A stretch of DNA of 64,000 nt from NCBI RefSeq assembly GCF_000296465.1, contig NZ_JH815203.1:620001-684000 (forward strand), given 5' to 3'. The position numbers were made by a program, and so were the translations under genes. Shown in pieces: positions 1-9,292 of this stretch. This DNA comes from Barnesiella intestinihominis YIT 11860. Lineage in GTDB: Bacteria; Bacteroidota; Bacteroidia; Bacteroidales; Barnesiellaceae. The notes below the pieces were generated by a model, which was not told where the DNA came from, did not search any database, and saw nothing but the letters and a program-made list of their open reading frames with translations. The first letter of the stretch is position 1. Each line of letters starts with the position of its first letter.

Positions 1-241
1 CGTTTTTACCGGCATAGGCAGTCGTATCGATTTCAAAACCCACCGACACATCGAGCCCTTTGGAAGCCACCAATGAAATGGGGATTTTAACCTCTCTAGC
101 TGCATTCTCGGCTATGGAAGTGGTCTTGCTGTCAAAAGCCACGAATGCATCTTTGTCGCTGAACATAGGAGTATCCACCGATTGGCACGAAGCTAACACC
201 CCTCCTACAACAGCCGCATATATAAATTTACTTATTTTCAT
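1..241 (-). CDS. Surface lipoprotein of a SusCD locus (3' end cut by window edge)
   Basis: The 80 visible codons start at the ATG complementary to 239-241. The protein begins with a lipoprotein signal peptide, lipobox VLASC with the acceptor Cys at residue 19. The mature part is beta-strand-like (short alternating hydrophobic stretches, 'KIPISLVASKGLDVSVGFEID'-type pattern) and resembles the Calx-beta/DUF4843-type domains found in lipoproteins downstream of susD. It lies 19 bp after the susD stop on the same strand, so it is most likely the third gene of the operon and a surface glycan- or peptide-binding protein. The family call is weak because only the N-terminus is seen. Confidence 0.7.
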   Translation of the reverse strand, partial: MKISKFIYAAVVGGVLASCQSVDTPMFSDKDAFVAFDSKTTSIAENAAREVKIPISLVASKGLDVSVGFEIDTTAYAGKN

Positions 242-260
242 AATTGTCTTCTATTAAAAT

Positions 261-1730
261 TTATTTGCTTTGATAACCGGGATTCTGATCCATGTTTTTG
301 TTATTCAAAATATCGTTCTCGGGAATTGGCAATGCCCAACGATAGCTCGGGAAATCGATATTTTTCGTGAGCGGATCCAAGTCGTAATCGGTCCGAACCA
401 ACGACTTCTGCAATCGTTTCATATCGAAGAATATATGGCCCTCGAACAAGAACTCCTTGCGGCTTTCCTCGAACAGGTTATCGAGCGTCACCGTGGCGTA
501 AGCCTCGGCATTACGGTTCGTGGCTACGCGGTTCAAATCGTCGATAGCGGTTACGCCCGATACCGTGGCTCCACGGGAAATAGCCTCCGAACGTATCAGA
601 TACATTTCCGAGATACGCAACACCGGCACGTTATTGTAGGCCAGCAGGCCGCCTTTGCCGGGATACTTGGTCGACCAGCGGTAGCCCGGATATCTGCTGT
701 TGGTTTTCGTCAATCCGGTCAGGCGCACATCGGTTGCGTCATACAAATCGATAAGGTCGTTCGACACACGAACGTCGCCGTAACCGGCTCCGCCTGCAAC
801 TTCGGGTGCTGTCAAATAGTCTCCGAGGTCACTGCGGCTGCCGTCGCTCTGGGATACGTAAACTTCAAATATGATTTCGCTGCCCGATTGGGGGGCTACG
901 TCTACCGAGCCGTCCCACATCGATACGAAGCGGTCGCCCGAAAGCAGACGAAAACGCCCGTTCTTGATCACTTTCGTCGCATAATCGGCGGCCAACTGCC
1001 AATCTTCGTGGTGCAGATACACCCGTGCCATCAAGGCTTGGATAACCGGTTTCGTCACCGTGGCCACGACATCTTTCACCCCGGCGCGCACATAGCTGTC
1101 GCTCATCAGGCGTTCGGCTTCCACCAAGTCGGGTATAATGAGGTTTTCATACACTTCCGCTACCGTGTTACGGGAGGGACGGGCCGAGAGGTCGTCCTTC
1201 AACACGATGGGCACACCCATCGCTTCTACTCCGGTAATACCGTTTGCCTTGATATAACCGTAGGGTTGGGCGTAAACTCGTACCAAATCGAAGTAAGCCA
1301 AAGCACGCAAGAACAAATTCTCGGCTTTGATGTTGTTGATTTGCTCGTCGCTTACCCCGTCGCGCGAGAATTTTCCTTCGTTAATCGCCGTGAGTGCTTT
1401 ATTACAGCCCAGTATCGCGCTATATGCGCTCGACCAAAGGCCCATCGTGCTGGTCGAAGTATAGTTCCATGCCGGTTCCATACGCATACGTCCTGTATTG
1501 ACCGGGCCTACCATACCGTTGCCGCACATCACATCGAATGTCAACGGGAACGATGCCCCATACCACGAGATGACTGCCCGATAGTTACCCGCCGTCGCTC
1601 CGTCGATCCCTTCAAAGGTCGACAGAGCCAATTCGTCTGACTGATCCATAGGCGGCTCCTTCGTCAGGAAGTCCTCGCAGGAAGAAAGAGCCAACGCTAA
1701 AACTGCTATCGATAAAATTATTTTTTTCAT
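261..1730 (-). CDS. SusD/RagB-family outer-membrane lipoprotein
   Basis: A 489-aa protein with a lipoprotein signal (lipobox LSSC, Cys18) followed by the SusD-like start 'EDFLTKEPP'. The C-terminal 'RKEFLFEGHIFFDMKRL' and 'WALPIPENDILNN' segments are typical of the RagB/SusD fold. SusD proteins are surface lids over the SusC channel that capture glycans or other oligomers. The gene follows susC with a 23-bp gap and precedes another lipoprotein gene, so the three form one transcription unit. No glycoside hydrolase is visible in the window, so the substrate cannot be inferred. Confidence 0.95.
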   Translation of the reverse strand: MKKIILSIAVLALALSSCEDFLTKEPPMDQSDELALSTFEGIDGATAGNYRAVISWYGASFPLTFDVMCGNGMVGPVNTGRMRMEPAWNYTSTSTMGLWSSAYSAILGCNKALTAINEGKFSRDGVSDEQINNIKAENLFLRALAYFDLVRVYAQPYGYIKANGITGVEAMGVPIVLKDDLSARPSRNTVAEVYENLIIPDLVEAERLMSDSYVRAGVKDVVATVTKPVIQALMARVYLHHEDWQLAADYATKVIKNGRFRLLSGDRFVSMWDGSVDVAPQSGSEIIFEVYVSQSDGSRSDLGDYLTAPEVAGGAGYGDVRVSNDLIDLYDATDVRLTGLTKTNSRYPGYRWSTKYPGKGGLLAYNNVPVLRISEMYLIRSEAISRGATVSGVTAIDDLNRVATNRNAEAYATVTLDNLFEESRKEFLFEGHIFFDMKRLQKSLVRTDYDLDPLTKNIDFPSYRWALPIPENDILNNKNMDQNPGYQSK

Positions 1731-1753
1731 TGTAACAATTCTTTTTTAATTGA

Positions 1754-4738
1754 TTAGAAAGTAATATCCACACCCACGATCATCGAACGGGTCATCGGGT
1801 AACTGATGATGGTAGCACCCGAGGTTCCGTGTTCGGGATCCCAGTAGTTCATGTTGTGGAACGTATAGAGGTTCAATGCGCTGGCATAGATGCGAACACC
1901 GCTCATCAATGCCTTTTTGGTCCATTTCGAAGGCAAGCTGTATGCCAGCGTAATATCCTTGATACGCAAGTAGCTGCCATCTTCGAGATAACGGGTAGAA
2001 ATAGCAGAGCTGTTGCTCGAATTGTTGTAAACCGGTTTCGGCAATACATTGGTGTCGCCCGGTTTCTTCCAATAATTCATGGCGCCTTTCCAAATGTTCG
2101 AATCGCCGTAAGAGCCGTCTGCTTCGAACAACGAACGGTCTTGGTTCAACACCTTGTTACCATAGCGGGCTTCGAGCTGAATGCCCAGCGATATGCCTCT
2201 CCAAGAAAGCTCGGTATTGAAACCGCCCGTCCACAGAGGTTCGGGAGAACCGGCATTGATACGACGAGCCTCTCCGTAATTCTCGGTCAACAGCCCCTCT
2301 TCGTTACGCCACAACGCGTTACCGTTCTGAGGATTCACCCCCGCATAGTCATACAACCAATAGGTATAAAGCTGTTCGCCCTTGACATAACGCAAAGTCG
2401 TTCCTATAAAATCCTGACCCGGAGCAAGTTCGAGCACTTTCGAACGGTTGGCCGCAAAGTTCACGCCGGCCGTCCATTTGAAGTCGTTGGTATTGAAAAT
2501 CTCGGCATCCAACTGAACCTCCACACCGCTGTTGCGAATCTTACCCACGTTCTGGGCCTGCGAAGCAAAACCGGTCGTATAGGGCAGAGGAGACGCGATC
2601 AACATATCCTCGGTACGACGGGTATACCAGTCGATAGAACCGTTCAAACGGTCGAACAGACGGAAGTCGATACCGATATTGTGAGTCTTGTTGGTCTCCC
2701 AAGTCAATTTGCGGTTCTGCAACTGAGAAGGCAACTGACCGGTAATACCGTTGTACACGACATCGGAGTACAGACCGTAGTGAGCGTAGGATGCAATATT
2801 GTCGTTACCGTTCACACCATAGCTGTAACGCAATTTCAATTGATTAAGTACCGATTTGATATCCTGCATGAAATCTTCGTTGTGAATATTCCACGAAGCG
2901 CTGGCAGCCCAGAAAGTACCCCAACATCTGTCGGGACCGAACTTAGAGCTACCGTCCGTACGAATAGAACCTTTTACATAATAACGGCCTTTGTAATTGT
3001 ATTCGGCTACACCGAAGAAAGAAACCATCGCCGCTTCGGTAAGACCGTCACCCACTCGTTGGTCTTCTACCGAGACACCCACAGAGTGGTAGGGACGTTG
3101 CTGGTTCACATGATAAGATATACCTTGCAAGAAAGAAGACTCATATGCATTGGCTTCCTGACCGATCAACACATTCACCGAATGGTCGTCGTTGAACAGG
3201 TCGTCATAAGCGATCGTATTCGAAGTAGTCAATATGCGATATTGGCTCTCGGCCGTGTTCAAAGAAGCTCCGTAAGAGGCAGTGTTCACGAAAGCCGGAC
3301 TGTAAGCGCGGCTGGTAGTCGTGGCATACTCGATAGAGTTGTTGGTACGGAACGTCAGTTGCTTGATCGGTTTCCATTCCAAATAAACGGTTCCGTTGAA
3401 TTTATACTGCTTGTCGTATTTGTCTTGTTCGCGAATAGCGGCGATCGGGTTCACGTTGAACACGAAAGGCAAATCGAAGTTGTAGCTTCCGTCCTCGTTG
3501 TAAGCGTTCATGGTCGGAGCCAAAGCCATACCCGAATAGAAGGGGTTCGTAGGAGCCAAACCGCTATCGCCCAACAAACTATTTTGCACATCGGAAACCT
3601 TCATATAACCGCCATGCAGACGAGTTCCCATTTTCAACCATTTGTTCAACTCGGTATCGAGGTTCGCGCGAATCTGCATCTTCTCGAAACCTACGGTCGG
3701 CACGATACCGTTCGTTTTATTATAAGACAATGAAGTATAGTAAGTAGTCTTGCCCGCACCGCCCGAAGCGATCAGCTCATACTCTTGCAAGCTGCCGTTA
3801 CGCGTCAACTCTTTCATCCAGTTGGTCGCGCGTCTGCCGGCCATAGCCTGCGGAAAATAATACTCCGACGAGGGATCATCGGGATTATACCCGGCATTGA
3901 TACGGGCATCGCGTTGATATTGCACATACTCTTCGAGGTTGGCCATGCCGAAGTCATTGTCATTGGCAAGCGTGGACACACCGTAGCGGGCACGGGCGGT
4001 AATCTTGGATTTCCCCGATTCTCCCGATTTGGTGGTAATCAAAATCACACCGTTGGCAGCACGCGAACCATAGATAGAAGCGGCAGCGGCATCCTTCAAC
4101 ACCGTCACCGAAGCTATATCGCTGGGGTTGATCAAGGCAATCGCGTTCATACTATTGGAAAGTCCGCCTACATCACCGCTTTCCACGGGAATACCGTCGA
4201 CCACATACAAAGGGTTGTTACCGGCGCCGATAGAACTGGTTCCGCGCACCCGAATCGTAGCCACAGATCCCGGTTGCCCGTTGCTCGACGAAACCGACAC
4301 ACCGGCCATTTTACCGGAAAGCATCTTGTCCACCGAAGTCTCGGGGATAGAAGCCAGATCATCACCATCGACCGTCGCGATAGAACCGGTTTTGGCCTCC
4401 TTCCGTATCGTCTGGTAACCTACCACCACGACATCGTCGAGAGTATGATCGGCAGAATTCAATTTAACGACCATACCATTACGCGCAAAAACCTCCTGTT
4501 TTTCCATACCGATGTAGGAAATAACCAAAGTTCTCGATGCCCCGGCAGGGATCTTGATTGTAAACTTACCGTCCGTGTCGGTAATAGTAGAAGCATTCGC
4601 GCCCTTCACCAAGATAGACGCACCGATAACCGGCTCGTCATTCTCTGCCGACAACACCGTACCGGAGATACTCGTTTGAGCCACCGCTAACGAAATGCCA
4701 GCCAACAGAGCGCACAATAACAATGTTAATTTTCTCAT
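1754..4738 (-). CDS. SusC/RagA-family TonB-dependent outer-membrane transporter
   Basis: A 994-aa protein with a signal peptide ending near 'LAVAQ', then a carboxypeptidase-regulatory-like domain (about residues 22-100, 'ISGTVLSAENDEPVIGASI'). The SusC linker 'DDVVVVGYQTIRKE' and a plug domain with 'RVRGTSSIGAGNNPLYVVDG' follow, then a large beta-barrel ending in an aromatic residue (DITF). It imports oligomers across the outer membrane using TonB energy, paired with the SusD product just downstream. The length is typical of the family. No ECF sigma factor or hybrid sensor lies next to it in this window, so its regulator is unknown. A -7-like element lies about 210 bp upstream. Confidence 0.96.
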   Translation of the reverse strand: MRKLTLLLCALLAGISLAVAQTSISGTVLSAENDEPVIGASILVKGANASTITDTDGKFTIKIPAGASRTLVISYIGMEKQEVFARNGMVVKLNSADHTLDDVVVVGYQTIRKEAKTGSIATVDGDDLASIPETSVDKMLSGKMAGVSVSSSNGQPGSVATIRVRGTSSIGAGNNPLYVVDGIPVESGDVGGLSNSMNAIALINPSDIASVTVLKDAAAASIYGSRAANGVILITTKSGESGKSKITARARYGVSTLANDNDFGMANLEEYVQYQRDARINAGYNPDDPSSEYYFPQAMAGRRATNWMKELTRNGSLQEYELIASGGAGKTTYYTSLSYNKTNGIVPTVGFEKMQIRANLDTELNKWLKMGTRLHGGYMKVSDVQNSLLGDSGLAPTNPFYSGMALAPTMNAYNEDGSYNFDLPFVFNVNPIAAIREQDKYDKQYKFNGTVYLEWKPIKQLTFRTNNSIEYATTTSRAYSPAFVNTASYGASLNTAESQYRILTTSNTIAYDDLFNDDHSVNVLIGQEANAYESSFLQGISYHVNQQRPYHSVGVSVEDQRVGDGLTEAAMVSFFGVAEYNYKGRYYVKGSIRTDGSSKFGPDRCWGTFWAASASWNIHNEDFMQDIKSVLNQLKLRYSYGVNGNDNIASYAHYGLYSDVVYNGITGQLPSQLQNRKLTWETNKTHNIGIDFRLFDRLNGSIDWYTRRTEDMLIASPLPYTTGFASQAQNVGKIRNSGVEVQLDAEIFNTNDFKWTAGVNFAANRSKVLELAPGQDFIGTTLRYVKGEQLYTYWLYDYAGVNPQNGNALWRNEEGLLTENYGEARRINAGSPEPLWTGGFNTELSWRGISLGIQLEARYGNKVLNQDRSLFEADGSYGDSNIWKGAMNYWKKPGDTNVLPKPVYNNSSNSSAISTRYLEDGSYLRIKDITLAYSLPSKWTKKALMSGVRIYASALNLYTFHNMNYWDPEHGTSGATIISYPMTRSMIVGVDITF

Positions 4739-4947
4739 ACGACTGAAATTAAATTTAAATAAACGATTATTCCTTCTTCTTTTTTCACATTACACACACT
4801 CGACAATCTTTGTCAAGTTTTTTTTCATTACACACTACTAACACTAAAACTTTTCTTTCCTTTTTTAACCTTATTATATATATAAAACTTAATAAAAATA
4901 GCGAATCTCTATGCTCAAATCAACTTCTCATAGAAGTATTCAGCATG

Positions 4948-4955
4948 CAAAGATA
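4948..4955 (-). promoter_or_regulatory. Candidate -7 element for susC
   Basis: CAAAGATA on the plus strand reads TATCTTTG on the minus strand, an exact match to the Bacteroidota -7 consensus TAnnTTTG. No TTTG box lies at the right distance (the nearest CAAA is 24 bp away), so this is a one-box call. It would give a leader of about 200 nt before susC. Confidence 0.4.
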
Positions 4956-5307
4956 ACAAAAAAACCACAATATAAAAATCAAATTGAAAGAAAACATACC
5001 TTTCGGGCTTTCTTTTTGATAAAACCCATTCTCTTTTTTCGGAGATTCATAAATATACATTTTTCACAACAAGACTAACTTATTAAGAAACAATATAATA
5101 GATAATTCTTAATTTAATTATAAAATAATACGAGAAACAAGAAGTATTCTATGTTAATAAAATATAAAACAGAACCTACTATAATCGTATTATCGCCAAA
5201 TAGCGCTAATCTTATCAAAATTTTAACTCAATTCGTTTATTCAATTAACATTCGACACTTCTCCCCCTCCTCCTCTGCCGTGCCCCGTAGCATTACAGGG
5301 TGTTTCT

Positions 5308-5370
5308 CCCTCCTCCTCTGTGTTTTGCGCAGCAAAATATAGGGGAGGTGTCCAAAGGACGGAGGGGTTA
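5308..5370 (+). repeat. Double-hairpin palindromic repeat, TTTTGC type
   Basis: The first hairpin pairs TTTTGC with GCAAAA (loop GCA), flanked by an imperfect CTC(C/T)CCT...AGGGGAG stem. The second hairpin is GTCC-AAA-GGAC. The unit ends with GGAGGGGTTA. Confidence 0.8.
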
Positions 5371-5423
5371 AAGAAACAGAAGGGGTTGAAAAAACATCGG
5401 CAGCAACAAAATCAAATCTCACA

Positions 5424-5507
5424 CTCTCCCCTTGCCGTGCCCCGTAGCATTACGGGGTGTTTTGCACAGCAAAATATAGGGGAGGTGGCCGAAGGACGGA
5501 GGGGTTA
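5424..5507 (+). repeat. Double-hairpin palindromic repeat with CCCGTAGCATTACGGGG arm
   Basis: This copy replaces the left part by CTCCCCTTGCCGTG plus a CCCGTAgcatTACGGGG hairpin, then continues with TTTTGC-ACA-GCAAAA, AGGGGAGG and GGCC-GAA-GGAC, ending GGAGGGGTTA. Confidence 0.8.
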
Positions 5508-5560
5508 AAGAAACGGAGGGGGTTGAAAAAACATCAGCAGCAACAAACCGGGTATCACAC

Positions 5561-5645
5561 TCTCCCCCTGCCGTGTCACGCAGCATTGCGGGGTGTTTTG
5601 CACAGCAAAATATAGGGGAGGTGGCACGCAGTGACGGAGGGGTTA
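5561..5645 (+). repeat. Double-hairpin palindromic repeat, CAC-GCA-GTG variant
   Basis: Same layout as the copy at 5424, but the second hairpin is CAC-GCA-GTG. Both arms differ together from the GTCC/GGAC form. Confidence 0.8.
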
Positions 5646-5680
5646 ATAAAACAGATGGGGTTAGAATACAAGCAAGAGCA

Positions 5681-5924
5681 CAATCCCCGATTCCGCCTTT
5701 ATCGGGCGGTGAAGTCACAAGGGAGACGGAGGGAAAAGGGCGAGGACTGTTTGAGCGGAGCGAGTTCCGCAGACCCCGACGGCGACCGTAGCGACGAGCC
5801 AAAAGCCCGATAACCGCGGCAGCGCTTCTTTGTTCGTTCTTCTCGCTGCTGAGAAGAACGAACAAAGAAAGCGAATTAGTATAACAAGGACTTTCTTTCC
5901 CTGTCAAAGAAAGTCCTTTGTATC
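5681..5924 (+). repeat. Long multi-hairpin repeat element, copy 1
   Basis: A roughly 240-bp element that recurs at 8690 and 15656. It contains CCGCC-tttatc-GGGCGG, a GC-rich CGACGGCGACCGTAGCGACG segment, and a 16-bp perfect stem TTTGTTCGTTCTTCTC with its complement around 5828-5868. A 12-bp stem AGGACTTTCTTT/AAAGAAAGTCCT follows at about 5887-5917. It directly follows a double-hairpin repeat. No protein is plausible. It could be a non-coding RNA or a decayed mobile element. Confidence 0.7.
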
Positions 5925-6087
5925 CCCCCTACCCAACCTCACCGAGCAGAAAAAAACAGCCCCATTCCGAAAACACAAGCGTATAAAAAGGGAGTTGAAA
6001 AATAAAAGAAAATAGACAAAATCGCCCCATTAGTATAAATCTGAGAAAAAAAAGAACCGTTCATGCATGCATACACATTCTCTTTTG

Positions 6088-6095
6088 TACTTTTG
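6088..6095 (+). promoter_or_regulatory. Candidate -7 element for coaX
   Basis: TACTTTTG matches TAnnTTTG and lies 16 bp before the GTG start of coaX, giving a very short leader. No good TTTG box is seen upstream. Confidence 0.45.
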
Positions 6096-6111
6096 TCTAA
6101 AATTTTAAGCT

Positions 6112-6840
6112 GTGAATCTTATCATCGATCAAGGAAACTCGATAACCAAAATGGCACTCTTTCGGGCAGGACGATTGCAAAATGTCTATTTCTACCCGAA
6201 ATGGGACTCAACGACCGTTATCGACTTCTTGGATGCTCACGAAGTCGATGCCGCCATATTCTCGACAGTGACCGAGTACGATCCCCAAGCCATAGCGATA
6301 CTGCAACAGCGACTACCCTACTTTTTAAAATTCGACCATTCATCGGAACTCCCCATTAAAATAGGATATGCCACCCCCGAAACATTAGGTCTGGACAGAA
6401 TCGCCGCAGTAGTGGGAGCCGCCATGCAATGCCCCGACAAAGCAGTGCTCATCGTCGATGCAGGCACATGCGTCACCTACGATCTACTCACCGCCGACGG
6501 TACGTTTGCCGGCGGAAACATAGCACCGGGCATCCGATTGAGATTACGGGCCATGCACGAACACACGGGAAAACTCCCCCTCATCGACGATGCAGGAGAG
6601 ACACCCGAAATAGGATTCAGCACCGAAACCGCCATGCGGGCAGGAGCTGTGCTCGGCGTCGCTTATGAAATAGAAGGATATATAGCCCGGTTAAACAAGG
6701 TTTATCCCGACCTTTTCGTTTTTTTAACAGGGGGAGATGCCTTAAAATTGGCTGCAAAAATAAAAAGTCGCATCTTTGTGGACGAAAACTTGGTACTAAC
6801 CGGCTTAAACAGAATCTTACAAGAAAATGCTAAAATATAA
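6112..6840 (+). CDS. coaX: Type III pantothenate kinase
   Basis: A 242-aa cytoplasmic enzyme that phosphorylates pantothenate, the first step of coenzyme A synthesis. Visible family signatures are the N-terminal phosphate-binding 'IIDQGNS' (the D-x-G-N motif), 'GLDRIAAVVGA' near residue 100, the second aspartate motif 'LIVDAGTCVTYDLL', 'GGNIAPGIRLRLRAMHEHTGKLP', and a C-terminal 'FLTGGDA'. The start is GTG at 6112, which places the D-x-G-N motif at the usual distance; a -7 promoter element lies just upstream. It overlaps the next gene by 14 bp, so the two are cotranscribed. Confidence 0.95.
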   Translation: MNLIIDQGNSITKMALFRAGRLQNVYFYPKWDSTTVIDFLDAHEVDAAIFSTVTEYDPQAIAILQQRLPYFLKFDHSSELPIKIGYATPETLGLDRIAAVVGAAMQCPDKAVLIVDAGTCVTYDLLTADGTFAGGNIAPGIRLRLRAMHEHTGKLPLIDDAGETPEIGFSTETAMRAGAVLGVAYEIEGYIARLNKVYPDLFVFLTGGDALKLAAKIKSRIFVDENLVLTGLNRILQENAKI

Positions 6841-8071
6841 AATTCTCTTTATCTGCTTGTCGATAGGGCTCGTCGCCTTTGCCCAAAACGGGACAAGCTC
6901 GCCCTATTCCAGATTCGGATATGGTATTTTGGGTGACAACGCCATAGGCGCTCAACGAGCTATGGGTGGCGTAGGATATGCCTTGCACAACAATCGGCAA
7001 ATCAATGTGATGAACCCGGCTTCCTATGCAAGCATGGATTCGCTCACTTTTCTTTTCGATATAGGACTCACCTATCAAAATACAATCACCAGAGAAGGCT
7101 CGCTAAAAGAAAACAGCCAAAGCGGGTCGCTCGACTACATCGTCATGCAGTTTCCATTGGGACGGTACATGGCCGGTAGCGTGGGGCTCCTGCCCTATTC
7201 CAATGTAGGCTACTCTTTCATAAACAGCATAGACAACGGCTCGGATAGCCGGTCGGGCGATGGCAACATCTCACAAGCCTATGTGGGAGTAAGCGGTAGA
7301 CCCTTCAAAGGATTCTCGATAGGAGCCAACATCAGCTACCTCTTCGGCAACCTCACCAACACCAACACCGTAGTACCGGAGAGCGGCAGCAGCGGCATTT
7401 TCGAAACCATGCTCAAAGTACGCGACTACCATTTATCGTTCGGAGCCCAATACGCCATAGAATGGAACAAAAAGCACACGATCACGCTCGGTGCGGTTTA
7501 CTCCCCCGGGAAAACCCTATTGGGCCGGGCATACACCAGTACCTACGATGTAAGCTCCAACACGACGATCGATGCCGATACCCTGAAAATGAAAAATAAT
7601 TATTCATTGGCCTCGACATACGGCGGCGGTATCAGTTACAACTACGACAAACGCCTTACCATAGCGGCCGACGTAACCTACCAGAATTGGGCCGATGCCA
7701 AATTTACGAATCTCACCGCCGGACAATTACAATCTTCCAAAGGACAATTCAATAACCGATTAAAAATAGCATTGGGAGCCGAATTCCGTCCGAAAAACAT
7801 GGGAGGAAACTATTTCGAACACGTCAACTACCGGGCAGGTATCTTCTACAATCGCTCTTATCTGAAAATAAACGGGAACGATATGGACGAAATCGGAGCC
7901 ACTTGCGGTTTCGGTTTTCCCCTTGCCACAGACAAATCGGTAGTCAACGTATCGTTCGAGTACATCAATCGCCAATGCACCCCCGTTAAACTCATTACCG
8001 AAGACCATTTCAGAATATCGGTAAGCCTCACTTTTAACGAGATGTGGTTCTGGCAACGCAAGTTCGAATAA
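6827..8071 (+). CDS. Outer-membrane beta-barrel protein, conserved in Bacteroidales
   Basis: A 414-aa protein with a signal peptide (cleavage near 'VAFAQ') followed by 'GTSSPYSRFGYG' and many glycine/aromatic-rich amphipathic strands. It ends in a region rich in beta-strands ('FRISVSLTFNEMWFW'). The pattern resembles FadL-like or PorP/PorV-like outer-membrane barrels; I cannot assign a substrate. The start codon lies inside the end of coaX (14-bp overlap), suggesting translational coupling, though the products have no obvious functional link. The nearest strong terminator is at 8356, beyond an inserted MITE. Confidence 0.75.
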   Translation: MLKYKILFICLSIGLVAFAQNGTSSPYSRFGYGILGDNAIGAQRAMGGVGYALHNNRQINVMNPASYASMDSLTFLFDIGLTYQNTITREGSLKENSQSGSLDYIVMQFPLGRYMAGSVGLLPYSNVGYSFINSIDNGSDSRSGDGNISQAYVGVSGRPFKGFSIGANISYLFGNLTNTNTVVPESGSSGIFETMLKVRDYHLSFGAQYAIEWNKKHTITLGAVYSPGKTLLGRAYTSTYDVSSNTTIDADTLKMKNNYSLASTYGGGISYNYDKRLTIAADVTYQNWADAKFTNLTAGQLQSSKGQFNNRLKIALGAEFRPKNMGGNYFEHVNYRAGIFYNRSYLKINGNDMDEIGATCGFGFPLATDKSVVNVSFEYINRQCTPVKLITEDHFRISVSLTFNEMWFWQRKFE

Positions 8072-8117
8072 AATTCTATTACCCATAAAAACGACGAAGC
8101 GATTGCGTCAAAACTAA

Positions 8118-8309
8118 GAAGCTGTTTTAAATTTATTCCGAGACAGATTGAGCCCTATGTTGAAGCGGATTGGAGTCCGAGATATGCAGTCAATAGCGGG
8201 CTATTGACAAAAATCAAGGGATTCAAGATGCGAGACAGGGGCTCAACATGGCCGGAACATACCTGCTTGCAATGATAATATTATTTCTCAATAAATTTAA
8301 AACAGCTTC
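8118..8309 (+). mobile_element. 192-bp MITE, copy 1
   Basis: Terminal inverted repeats GAAGCTGTTTTAAATTTAT and its complement bound a 192-bp sequence with no coding capacity. It is flanked by TAA on both sides (8115-8117 and 8310-8312), consistent with a 3-bp target duplication. An internal hairpin GTCAATAGC-GG-GCTATTGAC is present. Two more copies of exactly the same length lie at 13329 and 32098. Confidence 0.9.
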
Positions 8310-8355
8310 TAAATGACCCTTCTGAAAAGTCACAGATTGTAACCGCTAAACCCCA

Positions 8356-8399
8356 AAGAGCCGTATCAAAACTCTGTTTCGAGCAATGATACGGCTCTT
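8356..8399 (+). terminator. Strong hairpin terminator
   Basis: A 13-bp perfect stem AAGAGCCGTATCA/TGATACGGCTCTT with an 18-nt loop. It is followed by CCTTCG and, a little later, a T-run. It probably ends the coaX/outer-membrane-protein transcript. Confidence 0.65.
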
Positions 8400-8607
8400 C
8401 CTTCGTAAAATTGTTTTTACCTCCTTCTTACCTTTTTAGGCTGCCCGAATTTTCATCTAATCTCTCCCCCTGCGTTGCGAAACAATATAAGGAAAAAAGA
8501 TCTATACCCAATTTCGTTTCCGCTACCAACATTACCCCACCTCCCCTGCCGTGTCCCGTAGCATTTCGGAGCATCTCAGTTATCATTTTATCGGAGATAT
8601 TTTAAAA

Positions 8608-8670
8608 CTCCTCCCCTGTGTTTTGCATCGCAAAATATAGGGGAGGTGGCACGCAGTGACGGAGGGGTTA
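8608..8670 (+). repeat. Double-hairpin palindromic repeat, CAC-GCA-GTG variant
   Basis: CTCCCCT...TTTTGC-ATC-GCAAAA...AGGGGAG, then CAC-GCA-GTG and GGAGGGGTTA. It is followed 20 bp later by the long multi-hairpin element. Confidence 0.8.
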
Positions 8671-8689
8671 AAAAAAACAGCGACAGTAA

Positions 8690-8884
8690 CAATCCCCGAT
8701 TCCGCCTTTATCGGGCGGCGAAGACGCAAGGGAGACGGAGGGAAAAGGACGAGGACTGTTTGAGCGGAGCGAGTTCCGCAGCCCCCCCGACGGCGACCGT
8801 AGCGACAAGCCAAAAGGCCCGATAACTGCGGCGGCGCTTCTTGGTTCGTTCTTCTCGCTGTTGAGAAAAATGAACAAATAAACG
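8690..8884 (+). repeat. Long multi-hairpin repeat element, copy 2
   Basis: Nearly identical to copy 1 through the GC-rich part and the GTTCGTTCTTCTC stem, whose right arm has drifted (GAGAAAAATGAAC). The 3' stem (AGGACTTTCTTT type) is missing, so this copy is truncated. Confidence 0.7.
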
Positions 8885-8889
8885 ATCTT

Positions 8890-8967
8890 TTTCAACCCCT
8901 CTCCTCAGAAACTGCCGTTCCTTCGGTCTCTCCCCTATATTTCCCTACGGAAACACAGGGGAGAAGG
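8890..8967 (-). repeat. Reverse-oriented degenerate double-hairpin repeat
   Basis: Reading the minus strand gives TTCTCCCCTGTG, a TTTCCG-TAGGGAAA hairpin and ATAGGGGAGAG, the same architecture as the TTCC-type repeats but inverted relative to its neighbours. Confidence 0.6.
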
Positions 8968-9109
8968 TTAAATAGCTCCTGCTCACCACATAAAAATACT
9001 AGACCACAAAAGAAAAAGAATCCCCTCCTCCCTATATTCTGAAAAATAAGAAAGTCGGCTCTTAAAACAGCAAGGATTCACGTTTCACTATCGGAAAGAT
9101 ATTTTAAAA

Positions 9110-9170
9110 CTCCTCCCCTGTGTTTTGCACAGCAAAATATAGGGGAGGTGTCCGAAGGACGGAGGGGTTA
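9110..9170 (+). repeat. Double-hairpin palindromic repeat, GTCC-GAA-GGAC variant
   Basis: CTCCCCT...TTTTGC-ACA-GCAAAA...AGGGGAG, then GTCC-GAA-GGAC and GGAGGGGTTA. A half-unit with CCCGTGGCATTGCGGGG follows at about 9211-9250. Confidence 0.8.
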
Positions 9171-9292
9171 GAAAACATCGGCAGTAACAGTAACAGTAAC
9201 AAATCAGGTATCACCCTCTCCCTTGCCGTGTCCCGTGGCATTGCGGGGTGTCACGTATAAAATCGGAGCAGAAGCGAAAGGAAAATACATCT

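Larger units (their letters stand above)
4739..6111. other. Divergent spacer between susC and coaX, mostly repeats
   Basis: The first 500 bp are AT-rich and hold the susC upstream region with no convincing gene. From about 5308 to 5924 the spacer is filled with three double-hairpin repeats and one long multi-hairpin element, listed separately. Several short open frames here on both strands translate the repeats and are not credible genes. Confidence 0.8.

Noticed and set aside
1829-4690. Very long open frames (634 and 301 codons) on the plus strand opposite susC, and a 456-codon frame opposite susD
   Set aside because: They are antisense shadows caused by the codon bias of the real genes; the translations are rich in His/Arg/Val/Ile with no domain, and SusC/SusD on the other strand are unmistakable.
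5237-5907. Short frames on both strands inside the repeats
   Set aside because: They translate hairpin repeats and recur wherever the repeats occur; no start region, no family.
8118-8309. Intact insertion sequence
   Set aside because: At 192 bp there is no room for a transposase; it is called a MITE instead.
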